Shown here: piece by piece, positions 9,825 to 20,056 of the stretch
Layout of the letters: every line of letters starts with the position of its first letter
Numbering within the stretch: the first letter of the stretch is position 1
Assembly: GCA_036867785.1 (NCBI GenBank)
Contig: CP145421.1
Location: 248,001 to 312,000, forward strand
DNA length: 64,000 nt
Source of the DNA: Plasmodiophora brassicae
Lineage: Eukaryota; Endomyxa: Phytomyxea; Phytomyxea; Plasmodiophorida
Direction: 5' to 3'
Notes under the pieces: model-generated
What the model was told of the DNA's origin: nothing
What the model saw: only the letters and a program-made list of their open reading frames with translations
Database searches by the model: none
Program-made: the position numbers and the translations under genes

Positions 9825-12433
9825 ATGGCGGGCCCCAGCGACGTCGTTCACCTGGTGGGCAGCAGTGGCGCTCGACGTCGCATCACCAGCGACGTCGTCC
9901 AGCGATCGGGGTATATACAGGGCATGATTGATTTCGGCGTCGACACAGACGGCAACATCAGCGTTCGTGTCCCGCTGGACGACAACCTGCTCGACCCTGT
10001 ATGCCGTTGATCGCGTCCTAGAAACGGGTTCGTACTGACCCATGTGCGAACGCAATTGATCAGCTGATCGACGTGCTGGGCTGTGGCGCCGTCGCACCGG
10101 AACGGTTCGAACAGGCGACATTGCTGCAATTGCTGCCCGCCCTGTACTATTTGCAAGCGCCGGACGACATGATCGACAGCATCTGCTGGACGGTCGGGCA
10201 GACGTTGGCCATTCCCGACGATCAGTGGTCATCTTCGCGCGTGGAGCACCAGTGGCAGCAGCACACCAGAACGTTTGTGCAGTACCTTATCGTACCTGTG
10301 GTGAACGTCGCGCGCCTGAACATGTCCCGGGTGTAGGGTCGGCCTGGCGGATCTGCCCGGCTGGGTCGTCGGCGATCTGACCTGTCGACTCGCCCGTCTG
10401 GCCTTCCGCGACACATGCTGTTGGCGCGTGAGGCGCAACAGAGTGGACTGGTCCCGCAGGTCGGTCTGGGGCACGCTGCGCCAGGACTGGTTCTCGAACC
10501 TGCCACAGGGCACGGCGGTATACGACCTGTACAGTAGCGATCCTCGCTTTGCCATGTGTGGCACACCTATCGGGACGCGTGGGTCTGAATGCTGGGGTCG
10601 TACAGAATCCTCGACAGAAACCGCATCGAAACCATTCAGGGCAAGCGCATATTCGAGCGACTCTCGTCGCTTCGTCTGCTGTACGTGTTGTCCTGCGTGT
10701 GGACGAACCAGCGCGCCTGACGTCGGCCGCCCAGGAGCCTCTGCCGCAATCGCATCTCGACAATCGCGCCCGGCGCGTTCGAGGGACTACCGTCTTTGTC
10801 GACGCTGTACTCACGATACTGTGCCCTACCTGTGGGTTGGCTGCGGTTGTCTGATTGATTCGCAGCGTTCTAGCGGGGAACCGGATCTCGACGATCGAAC
10901 AGGGCACGTTCAATGGGCTTCTGTCCTCCTTGCAGGAGCTGTAATTCCGCCACCACCGCCACCACCACCACATCGTCCCATGCGATCGTCTGAATGGACC
11001 ACAGGTATTTGGAGAACAACTCGCTGTTGGTCGTACCGGACGGCGTCTTTGCCGGCATGTCGTTGCTGTCTCATCTGTACGCATCATTGGCCTTTCGTCC
11101 TGGGAGTGCCTGACTGTGACGCGTAACAGGAGCCTTTCGAGCAACCAGATCTCGCGATTGGCGACCGGAACCTTCAAGGGCCTGCCGGCGCTAACACATC
11201 TGTAGCGTGGCATCGCGTCCCTGTCTGCCGGTGCAAACGCGCCTGCCCTGACGAGCTTGTGCCTCTGCACAGTTACCTAAGACAAAATCGGATCCGGGCG
11301 ATCGACGATGGCGCTTTCGAGGGTCTCTCTTCGTTGCAAACACTGTGATGCGGCTACCCGTACCTGCGTCTGTCCTTGTTGATTGACAACCGGGTACGTG
11401 CAGGGACCTGCACAGCAACTGTATCTCGTCACGATTGTCGACCGGGACCTTCAAGGGCTTGTCGGCGCTAACATATCTGTGACGTGGCATCGCGTCCCTG
11501 TCTGCCGATGCGAACGCGCCTGCCCTGACTAGAACGTGCCCCTGCACAGGAACCTAATCTGTAACCAGATCGCGGCCATCGACGAGGGCGCTTTCGACGG
11601 TCTATCATCGTTGACGAAACTGTGATGCGTGAACCCATACCTGCGTCTTCTGGTCTAGTTTGTTTGACAGCCACGTGCAGGTTCCTGGGCGGCAACCGGA
11701 TCTCGTCACGATTGACGACCGGAACCTTCAAGGGCCTGTCGGCGCTATCACATCTGTAATGCGGCACCGCGTCCCTGTCCGTCGATGCAAACGCGCCTGC
11801 CCTGACTAGGTCGTGGCCCTGCACAGGGATCTAGGCGGTAATCTGATCGTGACGATCGACGAGGGCGCTTTCGACGGTTTGTCATCGTTGCAGATACTGT
11901 GATGCGTGTACCCCAACCTGCGTCTGGCCTGGTTGGTTGACGGCCTGGTACGTGCAGGACCCTGGGCAACATCCGTATCTCATCACGATTGGCGACCGGG
12001 ACCTTCAAGGGCCTGTCGGCGCTAACCCATCTGTAACGCGGCATCGCGCCCCATGTCTACCGGTGCAACGCGCCCGCCCTGACTAGACCATGACCCTGCA
12101 CAGGGATCTTGGCAGTAATGGGATCGCGACGATCGACGATGCCCCTTTCGGCGCTTTGTCATCGTTGTTCGAACTGTGATGCGTGTACCTATGCGTTCGT
12201 CGGGCGTCGCTGGCTGACAATCTGGTACGAACGTGCAGGGACCTACAGTTCAGCTTAATTTCGGCGATCGCGAAAGGCGCCTTCCAGGGGTTGTCCTCGA
12301 TCGGCAAACTGTAATGTGGCCCGGCGTGTTACTGTTTGACGATCGCGTTTCATGTCCTGAACTGGGGTACAGTGTGCTGACCGGGAACCCGATCTGCGAT
12401 GCATGGGCCGACGACCAGTACGTCGCTAGGTAG
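9825..12433 (+). CDS. SKP1/BTB-like plus leucine-rich-repeat protein, one LRR per exon
   Basis: The N-terminal exon from the ATG at 9825 reads MAGPSDVVHLVGSSGARRRI, the SKP1/BTB start, ending near NLLDP at 9998. A second exon from about 10043 holds the SKP1-type C-half (LLQLLPALYYLQAPDDMIDS). Exon 3 (about 10342-10528) carries LADLPGWVVGDLTC and an LRR cap. Then come 13 LRR exons, each 72 or 75 nt and each bounded by phase-2 introns: starts at 10606, 10735, 10866, 11005, 11130, 11273, 11404, 11550, 11681, 11827, 11958, 12104 and 12239. A final exon from 12373 has the C-cap motif LTGNPICDAW and stops at 12433. No signal peptide is seen, unlike its relative at 31870-34063. A ubiquitin-ligase adaptor role is inferred from the SKP1 fold. 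Confidence 0.8.
11130..12310 (+). repeat. 277-bp higher-order exon-intron repeat inside the LRR gene
   Basis: Type A exons (TGTFKGLSALTHL-like) alternate with type B exons (IDEGAFDGLSSL-like). Exon starts at 11130, 11273, 11404, 11550, 11681, 11827, 11958 and 12104 are spaced 143, 131, 146, 131, 146, 131 and 146 bp. Every A-to-B intron is 71 nt and every B-to-A intron is 59 nt until the last (63 nt). Intron sequence is conserved too. The array therefore grew by duplication of a 75+71+72+59 = 277-bp unit. Confidence 0.9.
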
Positions 12434-12837
12434 TGAGCCAGGCCAGTCGCTTCCTGTGTTTTATCAACTGGCGTACACCCCGGTGATGCAGCGGATTGCC
12501 AAACGACGTAACCGTCGTGTGTTGTCTGGACGAGTTGTGGAGATGATCTGCTGCACACTTCCTTTCTGCCGCCCCGTCGTCCCCCTTCCCTCTTTCGTTT
12601 GGTCACCGATACACTGTATGTTTCTGCAAGAGGAGGCGCTCTTTAACGCTGATCGGGTGCCGGTCCTGATGCAGGACATCGAACACGTCTTCGCCGGCCC
12701 CCGTCGTAGTGAGTGAAAGACCAGACGCGGCGGTCAGCTGGCGCAGATCCTGGAGACGGCTCATAGTGCCACCGACGATTTAACCGTTTAGCGGAAGAGC
12801 TCGTCGTCAGCCTGCAGGCCCAGCGTCAGGCACCGAG
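12434..12837. other. Intergenic, nothing firm
   Basis: A short plus-strand stretch near 12730-12830 could encode helix (GQLAQILETAHSATDDL, AEELVVSLQAQRQ), but the frames do not join cleanly. It might be decayed sequence upstream of the importin stub. Confidence 0.3.
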
Positions 12838-13088
12838 CTGGTGGCCAGCGACCCGATCGTCGCCGTCAACTTCGCCGACTTCGTCAATGCTCGTCTGCGA
12901 TGCCTGCAGACGCGAATCGGCCCGTTGGCGTTCGACGAATTCATACGCAATCAACAACAGACGCTGACTGTTCGGTAGGTTCTCCACGAGGTGGCCGTTC
13001 AAGCCGCTTAGTGGTCCGTTCTTCCGCACCCACTCTTGCAGGGTATGCTCTCGGCCGCGATGTGACGTGGTCGAAGCCGGCGGATGAC
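12838..13088 (+). repeat. Tail repeat, copy B (importin stub plus end of membrane gene)
   Basis: Counterpart of 3342-3592. Bases 12838-12960 encode a stub of the importin C-terminus (DPIVAVNFADFVNARL). It has lost the parent stop position, so the frame runs on for a few codons. Bases from 13008 on are the genuine C-terminal end of the minus-strand membrane protein. No other importin sequence is present here. Confidence 0.8.
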
Positions 13089-13940
13089 GACGACGGATAG
13101 GACGATGGACAGGGAGCGGTTCAGGAGACTGAGCGCGAACCGAAACCAGGAGATGTTGTAGTCGTCGCCGACGAGGACGTCGACGATGATGGCGATGACG
13201 TCGCCGCTGTCGAATGCGAACTGGACCAGCGCGAGCCGGACCGTGGCGAATTCCATCGCGCGATGCACGTGCCCGCTCTGCCTGATTCTCTGGATGTGCA
13301 GGCGGTACCCGCGTACGGCGTAGTACCCGATGATCGCCATGCAGACGGCGCACGACGAGAGGGCGCCCAGGCCCGCCAGCCACACCAGGCCGATGGCCGA
13401 TGTCATCGGCGTCTGTGCAAGCGTCGACAGGCGGGCTGGATAGCAGGCGTGCTCGGACGGCGCCGGCAACCCGACGACGTGGACGTCGACGGCGGCCATG
13501 AGCAGGAGGGTGACGGCGCACCCCCACTGGAACGCGTTCAGCGACCGCATGATCCGGGCGGCGACCACGTCGTCCATGCTGTAGAAACAGGACACGGTCC
13601 GGTTCACGAACAGGTACAGGCCCATGTGGATGTCTGCGGCGACGACACGACGTTTAGCGGGCACTGAGCGCCTCGACACCGACACGTGTGCGGTCATACA
13701 GCAGCACTCGATCGGGACGTACAGCGGGCACAGGCCGGCGTCAATGAACGGCAGGACGGGGCTGGCGGTGGCGACCAACGCGGCCGCCAGGTTCAGCAGG
13801 CCTAATCGCAGCGCCATGCGGTGCAGGTCGACGCGCGTGTACATCGTCTCGTACGAGCAGGACGCGGCGACACCCGTGATCGCCACCGCGCCAATCGTGT
13901 GCGACACCCTCTCGATGTTCCAGCCGCCCACACCCATCAT
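13008..13940 (-). CDS. Multi-span (about seven) membrane protein, possible receptor
   Basis: Single-exon frame of 310 residues starting MMGVGGWNIERVSH. Hydrophobic segments are seen at roughly residues 12-32 (IGAVAITGVAASCSY), 47-70 (LLNLAAALVATASPVLPF), 75-95 (Cys-rich), 105-125, 138-157 (CAVTLLLMAAVDVHVVGL), 180-210 (AIGLVWLAGLGALSSCAVCM), 230-255 (ALVQFAFDSGDVIAIIVDVL) and 262-285 (LLNRSLSIVLSVVV). The C-terminal tail is basic and Cys-containing (IPCKSGCGRTDH). The number of spans fits a 7TM receptor and a G-alpha gene lies nearby, but no GPCR family motif is clear, so the receptor role is only a possibility. Its tail was copied to 3457-3592. Confidence 0.6.
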   Translation of the reverse strand: MMGVGGWNIERVSHTIGAVAITGVAASCSYETMYTRVDLHRMALRLGLLNLAAALVATASPVLPFIDAGLCPLYVPIECCCMTAHVSVSRRSVPAKRRVVAADIHMGLYLFVNRTVSCFYSMDDVVAARIMRSLNAFQWGCAVTLLLMAAVDVHVVGLPAPSEHACYPARLSTLAQTPMTSAIGLVWLAGLGALSSCAVCMAIIGYYAVRGYRLHIQRIRQSGHVHRAMEFATVRLALVQFAFDSGDVIAIIVDVLVGDDYNISWFRFALSLLNRSLSIVLSVVVIRRLRPRHIAAESIPCKSGCGRTDH

Positions 13941-14187
13941 GGCTCGACAGGTGTACGCGTTGATCGACAGTAGTGTTCACCTTCCGTACCTTTGGCAAGT
14001 TAGAGCGCGACAGTGCTCTTGTCGACATCGTGGTCGTAGCGTTTGGCGGGTTCCCACTCGCTATTCGCTGAGGCAACCAAGTACCAACCAGCAGTCAGGT
14101 GGATGCCGCTACCTACCACCGAGATGGCCCACGGTGGGATGGCTGAGCGGTGGCGGGATAACGGGTACCGTGCTTGTACAACGGACT

Positions 14188-15493
14188 CTATTTCTTCTTC
14201 TTACCGCCGCCTTTCTTCGACTTGCCTTTGCCTTTGCCTTTCTTGCCAGGTCGTTCGAGGCGTCGCTGTCGAGACCGACGCCATGCACGCTGGAGCGTCG
14301 TGGCAGCGTTGTGGATGAGCGCGGCGGCTTCGTCCTTGGCGCGCTGGATCTTGGCTTCGCGCTCCGCGATCTCCTGCTTGGCGGCCAGGTCGTCTTCCAT
14401 TCGTTTGCGTTCCTCCAGGGTTTCCAGCTGGGCCCGAACCTCCACAGCGCTCTGCGTCAATTGCTCCAGCTCGTTCTTCTTCTCGGCCAGCTCGTCAGCG
14501 AACTTGGTCGTCCAGTTCGCCAGGTTCTGTACGCCACTCTTGCCGTTAATCTCCCACACAGCCACCACCTTACTTGTTCCGTTCCGCTCACCGTCCGGTT
14601 CTGTTCAATCATCATCTCCAGGAAATCCTTCGTCTTGCCAGCCACACGAACCTCCCTCTCCATCTCGGCTTCTAGCTGGGTCGCCTCTGTATATCCCCTT
14701 AACGTTGAACGAACGCGCAGGCAACCACGGCACGTGCTTCGTTACCGGCTGACAAATCGTCGATGGCGGCATGTCGTTCCCGGCTGACAGTATTGATACG
14801 GGCGATGGAGATGTCGGCGTCCAGCTTGGCCTGGACGGCCAGGTCGTCGCTGACGCGGCGTAGCTCGTCGGTCAGGTTGGTGATGACAGCGTCCAGGTCG
14901 GACTCCCGTTCGGCGAACCGCTGGTCCTCCTGCTTCAGCTGTTCTTGGAGACGGGTCCTGTCCTGCTCCGCGATCGCCTGACGCGCCAGGGTCTCCTTCA
15001 GCACCTTGTCCTGCTCGAGGTGATGCTCGACCTTGTCCTTCAGTGACGCGAACCCGTGGTCGTTCTCGTTCAGATCAAATGCAAGCTGGGTGAGTTGCTC
15101 GACCAGGTTGATGCGTTCGGTATTGACCTCGGCCAGTCGCCTCGTGCTCTCCGGGTCGTCCTTGCTCATCGCCTTCGCGATCAACGACCGGCACTGCCTC
15201 AGGTTCTCGATCGTTTCAACGACTTCCTGCTCGACCTCGGCGGGCGCCCCACGCTGCTTCCCCGACCACCCTTCACGGGCGTTGTTCCCCTTCCGGTCGC
15301 GAATGTCGGCCAGCTGCCCGTACCGCGTCTGGAGCCGGTCCTGCTCCTTGATCAATGCCAGCATCGTATTCGACGTTCGGCCACCGGCGCCCTCCCCCGC
15401 ACCGCTCTTCGAGATCGTACGCAGCAGGTTGAGGCGCTCATTGGCCTCTTCGATCAGCACCAGGACGCGCCTGGCTTCGACCTCCGTCAACAT
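14188..15493 (-). CDS. Nexin-dynein regulatory complex coiled-coil protein (DRC9/IQCG-like)
   Basis: At least three exons: 15493 to about 14699, a middle exon around 14663-14574, and a last exon from about 14540 to the stop at 14188. The protein is almost entirely coiled coil (for example RTRLQEQLKQEDQRFAERE and AEKKNELEQLTQSAVEV). Near the C-terminus it has an IQ-like helix (AATTLQRAWRRSRQRR) followed by a Lys/Gly tail of KGKGKGKSKK type. This combination is characteristic of DRC9/DRC10 axonemal proteins, which hold the N-DRC between doublet microtubules. It implies motile flagella. Which of the two paralogues it is remains an inference; a second member lies at 23277-24283. Confidence 0.65.
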
Positions 15494-15777
15494 TGCCGAT
15501 GGCTAATTAACCGCACATAGCCATGACGGGCAGCAATCGAAATCATGCGGAATCCCGTCGTTGGCCTTTGGGGGGAGGTCCCAACGGACAGCACCCGCAG
15601 CGGCGCCTTCCAGTGCGTGGGCCCAGCGTCGTCAACACTCGCGCAGATTTGGTGTCCTACTCCTCGCTCACGCAACGAGCGAGGCTGCAAGAGCCGGCTA
15701 TTTCTGTCCGCGTAGTGGTTCGGGCCCCGAATTGTCGTGGTCACACAGTGCATTGACAGCGGTCCCCGCCATCCACG

Positions 15778-16460
15778 ATGAGCGGGGCTGTTCTCGTCGA
15801 TCATCAGAGGCAACGAGGGCCGGCTGGCGACGCGGGTTTATGCTCCTCGAGAGGGGGGTACCTGAGAGCCATCGACGAGTACCTGGATGCCCCGGGGACC
15901 ACAAACGATACCTTCTGGGACATCGCTGGCTACCAGGACGACCCTGGCGTAAGATTAGGGCGGGCGCCAACGAGGATCTTCAAGAGTTCGGGTTCGATCA
16001 AGCCCCCACGATCGCTGGAGTGCTGCACCATCTGCTAGAACTCGTACGACGTTCCCGTGAGACGACCATGCGTTACTGGACAATGGCATGCCTCTACGAC
16101 TATATCGATCTGGACGCGACCGAACCAGGACCGTTACCGAGCCGTTTTAAGGATCATCTGCTAACGTATAACAATGGGTATTAATCCTTCTCCCAGATCA
16201 TGTTTCGTTCCTTTCTCGAACGTGTGCTCCCATTCGTTTGATCTGGATCCAGGCAGCGCCCGCACGTCGCTTTGGATACCCATTCTGTCGTCCAGCAGGT
16301 CTAATGCGCTCAATGAGATTTCACTGTGCCACAAGCTATGCCCGCTCCTCCAGAGGATATATCGTCGGATGCGGTGTGAAGGTATATCTCATCTAGGCCG
16401 GCTGGCATTGGCGAGCTGTGGGGGACTACTAGTCACAATGCAGCCGATCAGAGAGACATA
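15778..16460 (+). CDS. Uncharacterised multi-exon gene, boundaries uncertain
   Basis: Plus-strand pieces look coding: GYLRAIDEYLDAPGTTNDTF around 15860-15945 in one frame, then FGFDQAPTIAGVLHHLLELV and RETTMRYWTMACLYDYIDLD around 15990-16165 in another. A GTAAGA donor near 15950 and an AG at 16008-16011 could join them. A further fragment IMFRSFLERVLPFV follows near 16198-16240. I do not recognise the family and could not define the start or stop. The gene ends before the G-alpha start at 16521. Confidence 0.4.
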
Positions 16461-16520
16461 GGTGTACCTCTTAATGATCTAACGTCGTGGGCTGGTATAA
16501 CCTGCCCCGCGTCATCGTCG

Positions 16521-17742
16521 ATGGGCTCGGGGCCGTCCAAGGCCAGCAAACTCGAGGCAGCACGTTCGAAGAACATCGACGAGCACGTCAAACAGCATAT
16601 CCATCAGGAGAAGCGCAAGCTGAAAATCCTGCTCCTCGGTAGGCATACGTCTACGACGTCAGCCCTGGAATGCCAGCCCAACATGAAATCTCGGGTAGGC
16701 ACCGGGGACAGTGGCAAGAGCACGCTCTTCAAACAGTTACGAACCCTGTACGGCGACGGGTACAGCGATGCCGACCGGGGCCGGTTCGCCCTGCTGATCA
16801 GCGACAACACGATCTGCTCCATGCAGGCGCTGATCAGAGCCGCCGAAATCGTCGGCGACAAGATCAGCCCGGATCTGGACAAATCCGTCGCCGCTGTCCA
16901 ACAGACCGACGTCGAGGCGCGCCTGACGCCCGACGTCGGCGCGCATATCCACAAGCTGTGGGGCGATCCCGCCATCCGACGAATGTTCGAACGGCGGACG
17001 GAATTCCATATTAGGTAGGCGTCATCGAACAGGATCCGGTCACTGTGGCGGCGGGATGACGGCTTGACAGTGAGTCCTGCAACTACTTCTTTGACAAAGT
17101 GCTGGCCATTAGCGAACCGACATACGTGCCCGATAACATGGACGCGCTGAGAATCAGAGCGCCGACGACCGGCATCGTCCAAACCGAGTTCTGCATAGAC
17201 CAGACCGTGTTCGGGTTGCTGGATGTCGGCGGGCAGCGAAACGAGGTGCACCACATCGTGCCCCGGGGTCGTTGTCATTTGATGCTGACCGTGCGGCGGC
17301 GCGGCAGAGGAAGAAGTGGATCCACTGCTTTGAGGGTGTGACGTCGGTGATCTTCGTGGCGAGTCTGAGCGAGTACGACCAGGTGATGTACGAGGACGCG
17401 CAGAAGAACCGCCTGATGGAGGCGCTGGAGCTGTTCGACGAGATCTGCAACTCGCAGTGGTTCGTGCGGAGCTCGATGATCCTGTTCCTGAACAAGAGCG
17501 ACCTGTTCAGGAAGAAGCTGCCGACGAAGCCGCTGAACGCGCTGTTCCCCGACTACACGGGCGGCAACGACTTCGAGGCGGCCACCGAGTTCATCGCCCA
17601 GAAGTTTCTCGACAAACGCCGGAACCCGGACATGAAGATCTACTATTTCGTCACGTGCGCCACCGACAGCACCGCCATCTCGCGCGTCTTCTACAGCGTC
17701 CGTGACACCATAATCAGAAGGAACATGGCCTCGTTCATATAA
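16521..17742 (+). CDS. Heterotrimeric G-protein alpha subunit
   Basis: Four exons: 16521-16638, 16699-17014, 17071-17245 and 17308-17742, giving 347 residues, the usual size. All G motifs are visible: P-loop LLLGTGDSGKST (split by intron 1), switch I LRIRAPTTGIVQ with the catalytic Arg, switch II DVGGQRNERKKWIHCFE (split by intron 3), NKSD and TCATDS. The N-terminus MGSGPSKASK has Gly2 for myristoylation but lacks the common Cys3 palmitoylation site. The C-terminus ends RRNMASFI and has no pertussis-toxin Cys. The protein would couple a membrane receptor to effectors. The class (Gi-like or other) cannot be settled by eye. Confidence 0.96.
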
Positions 17743-18107
17743 ACATAGCGTATCGCGACTCGCAGGGAGAGGGATCGCGCGCGCGCTGCCCAAACGCCTC
17801 GTCAGCGGCGCCCCTGTCGACCTCTCGCGGCGGGCGGGTGCCGCTCCGCCGGGTCCTCAAGTGCGAACAGCGAGGTCGACAACCACCTATCGCGTCGTCG
17901 ACGAGGTGCGCGACGTAATCCGCCGCGTCCGTCTGCACAACGCGGTTCTGCAGCGAAGGTCCGTGACTGAGCAGGGTCTATTGTTGGATTCGGGCGGGGG
18001 CGTCTGGCGACGACGTCACCACTTTGTCGTGTGACGCTGCTGAGCGGGCGACGCGGGCAACACGCAAGCGGACGCGGACGCCATTTGGGGTTCCCGTTGT
18101 TGTCGCG
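17743..18107. other. Intergenic, nothing recognised
   Basis: Region between the G-alpha stop and the start chosen for the ankyrin gene. An upstream in-frame ATG at 18024 would extend the ankyrin protein by 28 basic residues, but that extension would bury the signal-like segment, so it is not preferred. Confidence 0.4.
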
Positions 18108-19775
18108 ATGGCGGCCATGCTGTTCGTGACGGCGGTCCTGATGGCGACCGCAAGTGCCGCTGTTCGACCATGCGGGTTCGACGACGCCGACAGGTCGGCG
18201 CCCGCAAGCACCCCGATGGCGTTCTCGTCGAAGCTGTCGACGGTCGCCGCGGAAGGATGGCTGTCCAAAGTCCAGCGCCTGATCAGGTCAGATGCGTCGC
18301 TGGACGTCAACGCGCAGGACGAACCATCCGGGTGGGCGGCCCTGCACGCGGCGTGCCACAACGGCCAGGCCTCCGTTGTGCAGGCGCTGCTCGAGCGGGG
18401 CGCCGACCCGAACATCCAGACGAACGACCGTCGCACGCCGCTGCACCTGGCCGTGTTGCACGGCCAGGCCGACATCGTTCGCATGCTGATGGGCGCGACG
18501 CTGAAGGACAGGATCTGGATGGCGGTCGTGCGCACGACCCGAGACTACGCCGACCACAGCATCGTCGACCAGTACGGGTACACGCCGCTCCTGTACGCCG
18601 TCAAGCTCGGGCACGGCGACATCGTCGACGTCCTGCTGGCGGCAGGCGCCGACCCGACCGCGCGTAACTCGTTGAACGGGTGGACCGCGATGCATTACGC
18701 GGCGGCGGGCGGCCATGCGACGCTGATCAGCGCCCTGCACGGCCGGGTCGACGCGTCCGCACGGTCGTGGCGGTGGCGTTGCACGGCCCTGCACCATGCC
18801 GTGCTGTCCAACAGCATCGAAACGGTTCGTCGTGTGGCGCGGGTGCTGCCGTCGCCGTCGGTGATGACGTCGTCGTTTCGGACGGCGCTGATTGACGCGG
18901 GTGACGAGCACGGCCGTTCTGCGCTGATGATGGCGGCCCGGTACGGGGAGGCGGCCATGGTGACGTACCTGCTGTCGGCTGGGGCGAAGCTGGCCGCCCA
19001 GGACAACGTCCGGTCCACGGTCCTGCATGCCGCCGCCTGCAACCCGACCGTCGACGTTCTCGTACGCGTTGTGGGCTGGTGGAAGGCGCCGTCGGTCGGG
19101 GGCATTATCGGGTCTGCGGGCCAGATCCTTCGTCGACCAACGCTGGACGTCGTCAATGCGTCGGGCCGGACGCCGTTCCACGAGGCGGCCGCCATCGGCC
19201 TCGTCAAGAACGTTGAGCTGCTGCTCGGTGCCGGGGCGTCTATCGACAGGCCCGATTCGCGCGGGCAGACAGCATTGCATCAAGCGGCGCGATTCGGCCA
19301 TCCCGACGTCGTGAAGCTGCTGCTGGCGTCCGGCGCCCACCTGGGCATCGTGGATCGCGATCGCCGGACGGCGTTGCACTACGCGGCGGAAGGCGGCCAC
19401 GTCGACGCCGTCCGCGTTCTGATCGCGAACGATTACCCGTCAACGACCGCCTGCCTGCGTGAACTGGCCGGGTTCAAGGGCCGCCCCCTGGATTACCTCG
19501 ACGCCGGCATGGAGTCCGCCCTGTCGATCGCGGGTCGCCTCGGCCACACCGCCGTCGAAGAGGTGCTCCTGGACGCCGGCGCCCTGACCCGCAGCGAACG
19601 CCTACTGCGCGTATCCGAGCACCTCATCCAAATCTGGATCTCGCACGTCCTCCGACATACCCCGCCGTCTGTCATCACCTACCTCAAGAACAGCACCCTG
19701 CTCCACGACGTCACACTCCCCGTCCGCCTGGCCATCACCGACGGTCCGGCCAGGCGCCCCCTTGCTGTCATCTGA
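18108..19775 (+). CDS. Ankyrin-repeat protein with N-terminal signal or anchor segment
   Basis: Uninterrupted frame of 555 residues from the ATG at 18108. The N-terminus MAAMLFVTAVLMATASAAV is a good signal peptide. It is followed by about ten ankyrin repeats spread to about residue 490, for example GWAALHAACHNGQASVVQAL, RRTPLHLAVLHGQADIV, GQTALHQAARFGHPDVV and RRTALHYAAEGGHVDAV. The C-terminal 50 residues (HLIQIWISHVLRHTPPSVI) are not ankyrin. Unlike the gene at 5110-6647 it shows no SKP1/BTB half and no intron. A secreted or membrane-tethered protein-binding role is inferred. A start at 18024 is the alternative. Confidence 0.75.
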   Translation: MAAMLFVTAVLMATASAAVRPCGFDDADRSAPASTPMAFSSKLSTVAAEGWLSKVQRLIRSDASLDVNAQDEPSGWAALHAACHNGQASVVQALLERGADPNIQTNDRRTPLHLAVLHGQADIVRMLMGATLKDRIWMAVVRTTRDYADHSIVDQYGYTPLLYAVKLGHGDIVDVLLAAGADPTARNSLNGWTAMHYAAAGGHATLISALHGRVDASARSWRWRCTALHHAVLSNSIETVRRVARVLPSPSVMTSSFRTALIDAGDEHGRSALMMAARYGEAAMVTYLLSAGAKLAAQDNVRSTVLHAAACNPTVDVLVRVVGWWKAPSVGGIIGSAGQILRRPTLDVVNASGRTPFHEAAAIGLVKNVELLLGAGASIDRPDSRGQTALHQAARFGHPDVVKLLLASGAHLGIVDRDRRTALHYAAEGGHVDAVRVLIANDYPSTTACLRELAGFKGRPLDYLDAGMESALSIAGRLGHTAVEEVLLDAGALTRSERLLRVSEHLIQIWISHVLRHTPPSVITYLKNSTLLHDVTLPVRLAITDGPARRPLAVI

Positions 19776-20056
19776 CTTATAAAACGGTGGTAGAATACGG
19801 CCCGATGAATGAGGTGCGAAAAACAGCCAGCCGTATACTTTCCGGCGGCCGGCGCTGCAGAGTGCAGGCTGCAGCTCGCAGTCGCTGAGGGCCGCCCCGG
19901 CCACTGGCCAGCTGCAGGCGCCCCAATTTTGCCCGACTGGGGAACTGCGCGCATCTGCGGGCAGCGCTCGGCGCTGTGCTCAGTGCCTGTCGTGACTCTG
20001 CCACGGCCAGCAGCAGCGGTACGCAATATACCGCGCGCGTGTCCTACATTTCGCCA

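Noticed and set aside
10287-12307. Series of overlapping minus-strand frames with repeated motifs across the LRR region
   Set aside because: They are antisense shadows of the LRR exons and introns; the plus strand has regular 72/75-nt exons with consistent phase-2 GT-AG junctions and LRR consensus, the minus strand has none.
19778-19784. TATAAAA sequence just after the ankyrin gene stop
   Set aside because: It lies about 275 bp before the Yippee start and directly behind a stop codon; it could equally be part of a polyadenylation region, and no other gene here shows a TATA box at a fixed distance.
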